Shown here piece by piece: positions 62,085 through 64,000 of a DNA stretch of 64,000 bases. A program made the position numbers and the translations under genes. Source of the stretch: Anaeroglomus sp964550565 (lineage in GTDB: Bacteria > Planctomycetota > Phycisphaerae > Sedimentisphaerales > Anaerohalosphaeraceae); NCBI GenBank assembly GCA_964550565.1, contig CAZKAI010000003.1:1-64000 (forward strand), read 5' to 3'. Position 1 is the first letter of the stretch. Every line of letters begins with the position of its first letter. The notes below the pieces were generated by a model. That model saw only the letters and a program-made list of their open reading frames with translations, was not told the DNA's origin and made no database searches.

Positions 62085-63064
62085 AAGTCCTCGTTTGCGG
62101 CGGAGCCGGATATATTGGCAGCAACATGACCGAACTGTTGACCCGTCACGGACACAGCCCGGTCGTTTTTGATAATCTCAGCAAGGGCCATAGAGCCGCG
62201 GTGCAGAAAGCGGAATTCGTCCAGGGCGATTTCGGCGATTTTGAATTTACCGTCGAAGTCCTCAAGAAACACAAGATCGAAGCGGTCATGCACTTTGCCG
62301 CCTTCATCGAAGTCGGTGAATCGGTTGATCAGCCCCTGCGATATTATGATAACAACGTCAGCAAAACCCGCACGCTTCTGGCTGCGATGGAAGCGGCGGA
62401 AGTGCAGAAATTCGTCTTCAGCAGCACAGCCGCTGTGTATGGCATGCCCGACCAGATTCCGATTACGGAGGACACCACCAAATGTCCCATCAATCCGTAT
62501 GGTGAAACCAAGTGGGCGGTGGAGCGGATGTGCCATTTTCAGAGTCAGACCGGTCGGCTGCGATACGCTGTGTTGCGGTATTTTAACGCCTGCGGTGCCG
62601 GCTTTAATGCTACTCGCGGCGAAGACCACAAACCCGAATCGCATCTGATTCCGCTGATTATTCAGGCCGCCATGGGCAAACGTGATAATATCAAAATCTT
62701 CGGCAGCGATTACCCGACCCTGGACGGCACCTGTGTCCGCGATTATATCCATGTGGAAGACCTCGCCAAGGCCCATCTTCTGGCTCTGGCCCGGCTTGAT
62801 TCAGAAGCCCAGCAGGTTTATAACCTCGGCAACGGCAAAGGCTATACTGTTCGTCAGGTGATTGACTGTGTCCGCAAGGTCTCCGGCAAAGAGTTCAAGG
62901 TAGTCGAGGCCGGACGCCGTCCCGGTGACCCCCCAGTGCTGACTGCCGATGCGAACAAGGCACGCAGCGTCCTGGGCTGGAAGACCGATTACCCGGAACT
63001 GGAGAAGATTGTTGAGTCGGCATGGAAATTCCATACGGCAAATCCCAACGGATATAACGATTAA
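62081..63064 (+). CDS. galE: UDP-glucose 4-epimerase
   Basis: Interconverts UDP-glucose and UDP-galactose (possibly the N-acetyl forms), 327 residues. MKVLVCGGAGYIGSN is the NAD-binding loop, FSSTAAVYGMP supplies the catalytic Ser/Thr, and YGETK the Y-x-x-x-K pair. RYFNACGAGFNATRGEDHKPESHLIPL and RDYIHVEDLAKAHLLAL match the GalE family closely. The start overlaps the lipoprotein gene. The hexokinase gene follows 42 bp later. Confidence 0.93.
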   Translation: MKVLVCGGAGYIGSNMTELLTRHGHSPVVFDNLSKGHRAAVQKAEFVQGDFGDFEFTVEVLKKHKIEAVMHFAAFIEVGESVDQPLRYYDNNVSKTRTLLAAMEAAEVQKFVFSSTAAVYGMPDQIPITEDTTKCPINPYGETKWAVERMCHFQSQTGRLRYAVLRYFNACGAGFNATRGEDHKPESHLIPLIIQAAMGKRDNIKIFGSDYPTLDGTCVRDYIHVEDLAKAHLLALARLDSEAQQVYNLGNGKGYTVRQVIDCVRKVSGKEFKVVEAGRRPGDPPVLTADANKARSVLGWKTDYPELEKIVESAWKFHTANPNGYND

Positions 63065-63106
63065 ACTGAATAGCAGTATTCATCATCCACATAAGGAGAA
63101 GTTGCC

Positions 63107-64000
63107 ATGAAGAAAATCAAAAAGAACGTTGCTGGATTTCTAAGCAATTACGGAATGGATTATCTGGATGTGGATATGGATGCCAATGTCAAGCTGTTCC
63201 TGGAGGAGATGCAGCGGGGGCTGGCCGGCAAGAAAAGCAGCCTTGAAATGATCCCCACCTACATCAGTGCCCAAGGCGATGTCCCCACCAATAAGAAGGT
63301 CATCGTTGCCGACGCCGGTGGGACCAATTTCCGCGTTGCGACCGTTTATTTCGATCACCAGAAGATGCCCGTGATCGAAAACCTCAAACTGTTCAAGATG
63401 CCAGCGGTGGATCGTGAGATGGGTAAAACGGAATTTTTCAGGACGATGGCCGGGTATTTCCGTGATGTCATTCAGGTTTCCAGCAATATCGGTTTCTGTT
63501 TTTCCTACGCTGTCCAGATGTATCCCAATAAAGATGGCCGGCTGATTCGCTTTTCCAAGGAAGTTCGAGCCGAAGAAGTCAAAGGCCAGCTCGTCGGCGA
63601 AAATCTCAATCTGGCACTGGATTCTCTGGGCATGGGGGGCAACAAGCACATCGTTCTGCTCAATGATACCGTTGTCACACTGCTGGCGGGAATGGGCTAT
63701 AAAAATAAGGTGTACAGCGGCTATATCGGCTTTATCCTGGGTACCGGCACCAACACCTGCTATATCGAGAAAAACAGCAATGTCGCCAAAAATAAAGACC
63801 TGGACCCGGCCAAGACTCAGATTATCAATACCGAATCCGGCGGCTTTGCCCGCGGTCATCGCGGCAAGCTCGATGTTGCCTTTGACAAATCCACCGCCAA
63901 TCCCGGCGTCAATCCGTTCGAAAAGATGATATCCGGCGCCTATCTTGGGCCGCTGTTTCGAGATATTATCCGCAAAGCCTGCAAGGATGGCCTGTTCAGC
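63107..64000 (+). CDS. hexokinase, eukaryote-type family (runs off the window)
   Basis: 298 residues read before the window ends. AAGGAG at 63093-63098 sets the ATG. The sequence has VIVADAGGTNFRVATV (phosphate 1), FCFSYAVQM, LLNDTVVTLLAGMGYK (catalytic Asp), GFILGTGTNTCYIEK (adenosine-side loop) and NTESGGF. These are the hallmarks of the hexokinase fold used by eukaryotes, not of the bacterial glucokinase Glk. It would phosphorylate glucose or other hexoses. It lies after galE on the same strand. The C-terminal third is outside the window. Confidence 0.88.
   Translation, partial: MKKIKKNVAGFLSNYGMDYLDVDMDANVKLFLEEMQRGLAGKKSSLEMIPTYISAQGDVPTNKKVIVADAGGTNFRVATVYFDHQKMPVIENLKLFKMPAVDREMGKTEFFRTMAGYFRDVIQVSSNIGFCFSYAVQMYPNKDGRLIRFSKEVRAEEVKGQLVGENLNLALDSLGMGGNKHIVLLNDTVVTLLAGMGYKNKVYSGYIGFILGTGTNTCYIEKNSNVAKNKDLDPAKTQIINTESGGFARGHRGKLDVAFDKSTANPGVNPFEKMISGAYLGPLFRDIIRKACKDGLFS

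Overview
The window looks like one scaffold of a draft genome or metagenome bin from a strictly anaerobic, fermentative planctomycete, most likely the Phycisphaerae/Sedimentisphaerales side of Planctomycetota. This is inferred from gene content, not from a marker-tree search. Supporting signs are a Tat-exported sulfatase, a secreted beta-helix protein with a dockerin-like tail, a type II secretion locus with odd low-complexity pseudopilins, frequent TTG starts and a complete [FeFe]-hydrogenase system. I see no rRNA, tRNA, CRISPR array or insertion sequence. Four 100-N gaps are present. Three are flanked by identical 55-bp ends and are scaffolding artefacts that falsely break gltX, trpA and xfp. 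The fourth hides most of trpB.

Layout. 1-1.4 kb: two small membrane proteins, a hairpin cluster, and a strong promoter with a structured leader before gltX. 1.4-10.4 kb: housekeeping genes (gltX, a PfkB kinase, thpR, recA, alaS, a eukaryote-type UDP-GlcNAc pyrophosphorylase). 10.5-24.4 kb: a GAF-like protein and a type II secretion operon (gspE-F-G-H-I-J-K-L-M-C-D). 24.4-31.5 kb: a DUF434-type protein, a metallo-beta-lactamase-fold protein, and a glycogen cluster (GT4 synthase, GH57, debranching enzyme, CPBP protease-like protein). 31.8-33.0 kb: a putative bacterial histone-fold protein and two small proteins. 33.1-38.8 kb: trpEGDFBA behind a short leader peptide with tandem Trp codons and an intrinsic terminator. 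39-45.7 kb: sulfatase, D-2-hydroxyacid dehydrogenase, beta-helix protein, phosphoketolase. 45.8-59.4 kb: the hydrogen module (SpoIIE-like phosphatase, sensory HydS, HydA-HydB-HydC, Rex, HydE, HydF, an aspartase-like protein, HydG). 59.6-64 kb: HAD phosphatase, XerC/D recombinase, lipoprotein, galE and a truncated eukaryote-type hexokinase.

How it fits together. Polysaccharide handling (sulfatase, glycogen enzymes, hexokinase, galE, UDP-sugar pyrophosphorylase) would feed a fermentation using phosphoketolase and a lactate-dehydrogenase-like enzyme. Reducing equivalents would be released as H2 by a trimeric HydABC, matured by HydEFG and probably controlled by Rex and by HydS plus its phosphatase partner.

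The most unusual signals are non-coding. A 103-nt element occurs twice at 93% identity with no indels: once between recA and a terminator, once as the leader of hydCBA. Its substitutions mostly fall in loops or keep base pairs, which suggests a structured regulatory RNA that I cannot match to a known class. The second is the Trp-codon attenuator in front of trpE. The third is a histone-fold gene with a perfect palindrome in its promoter.
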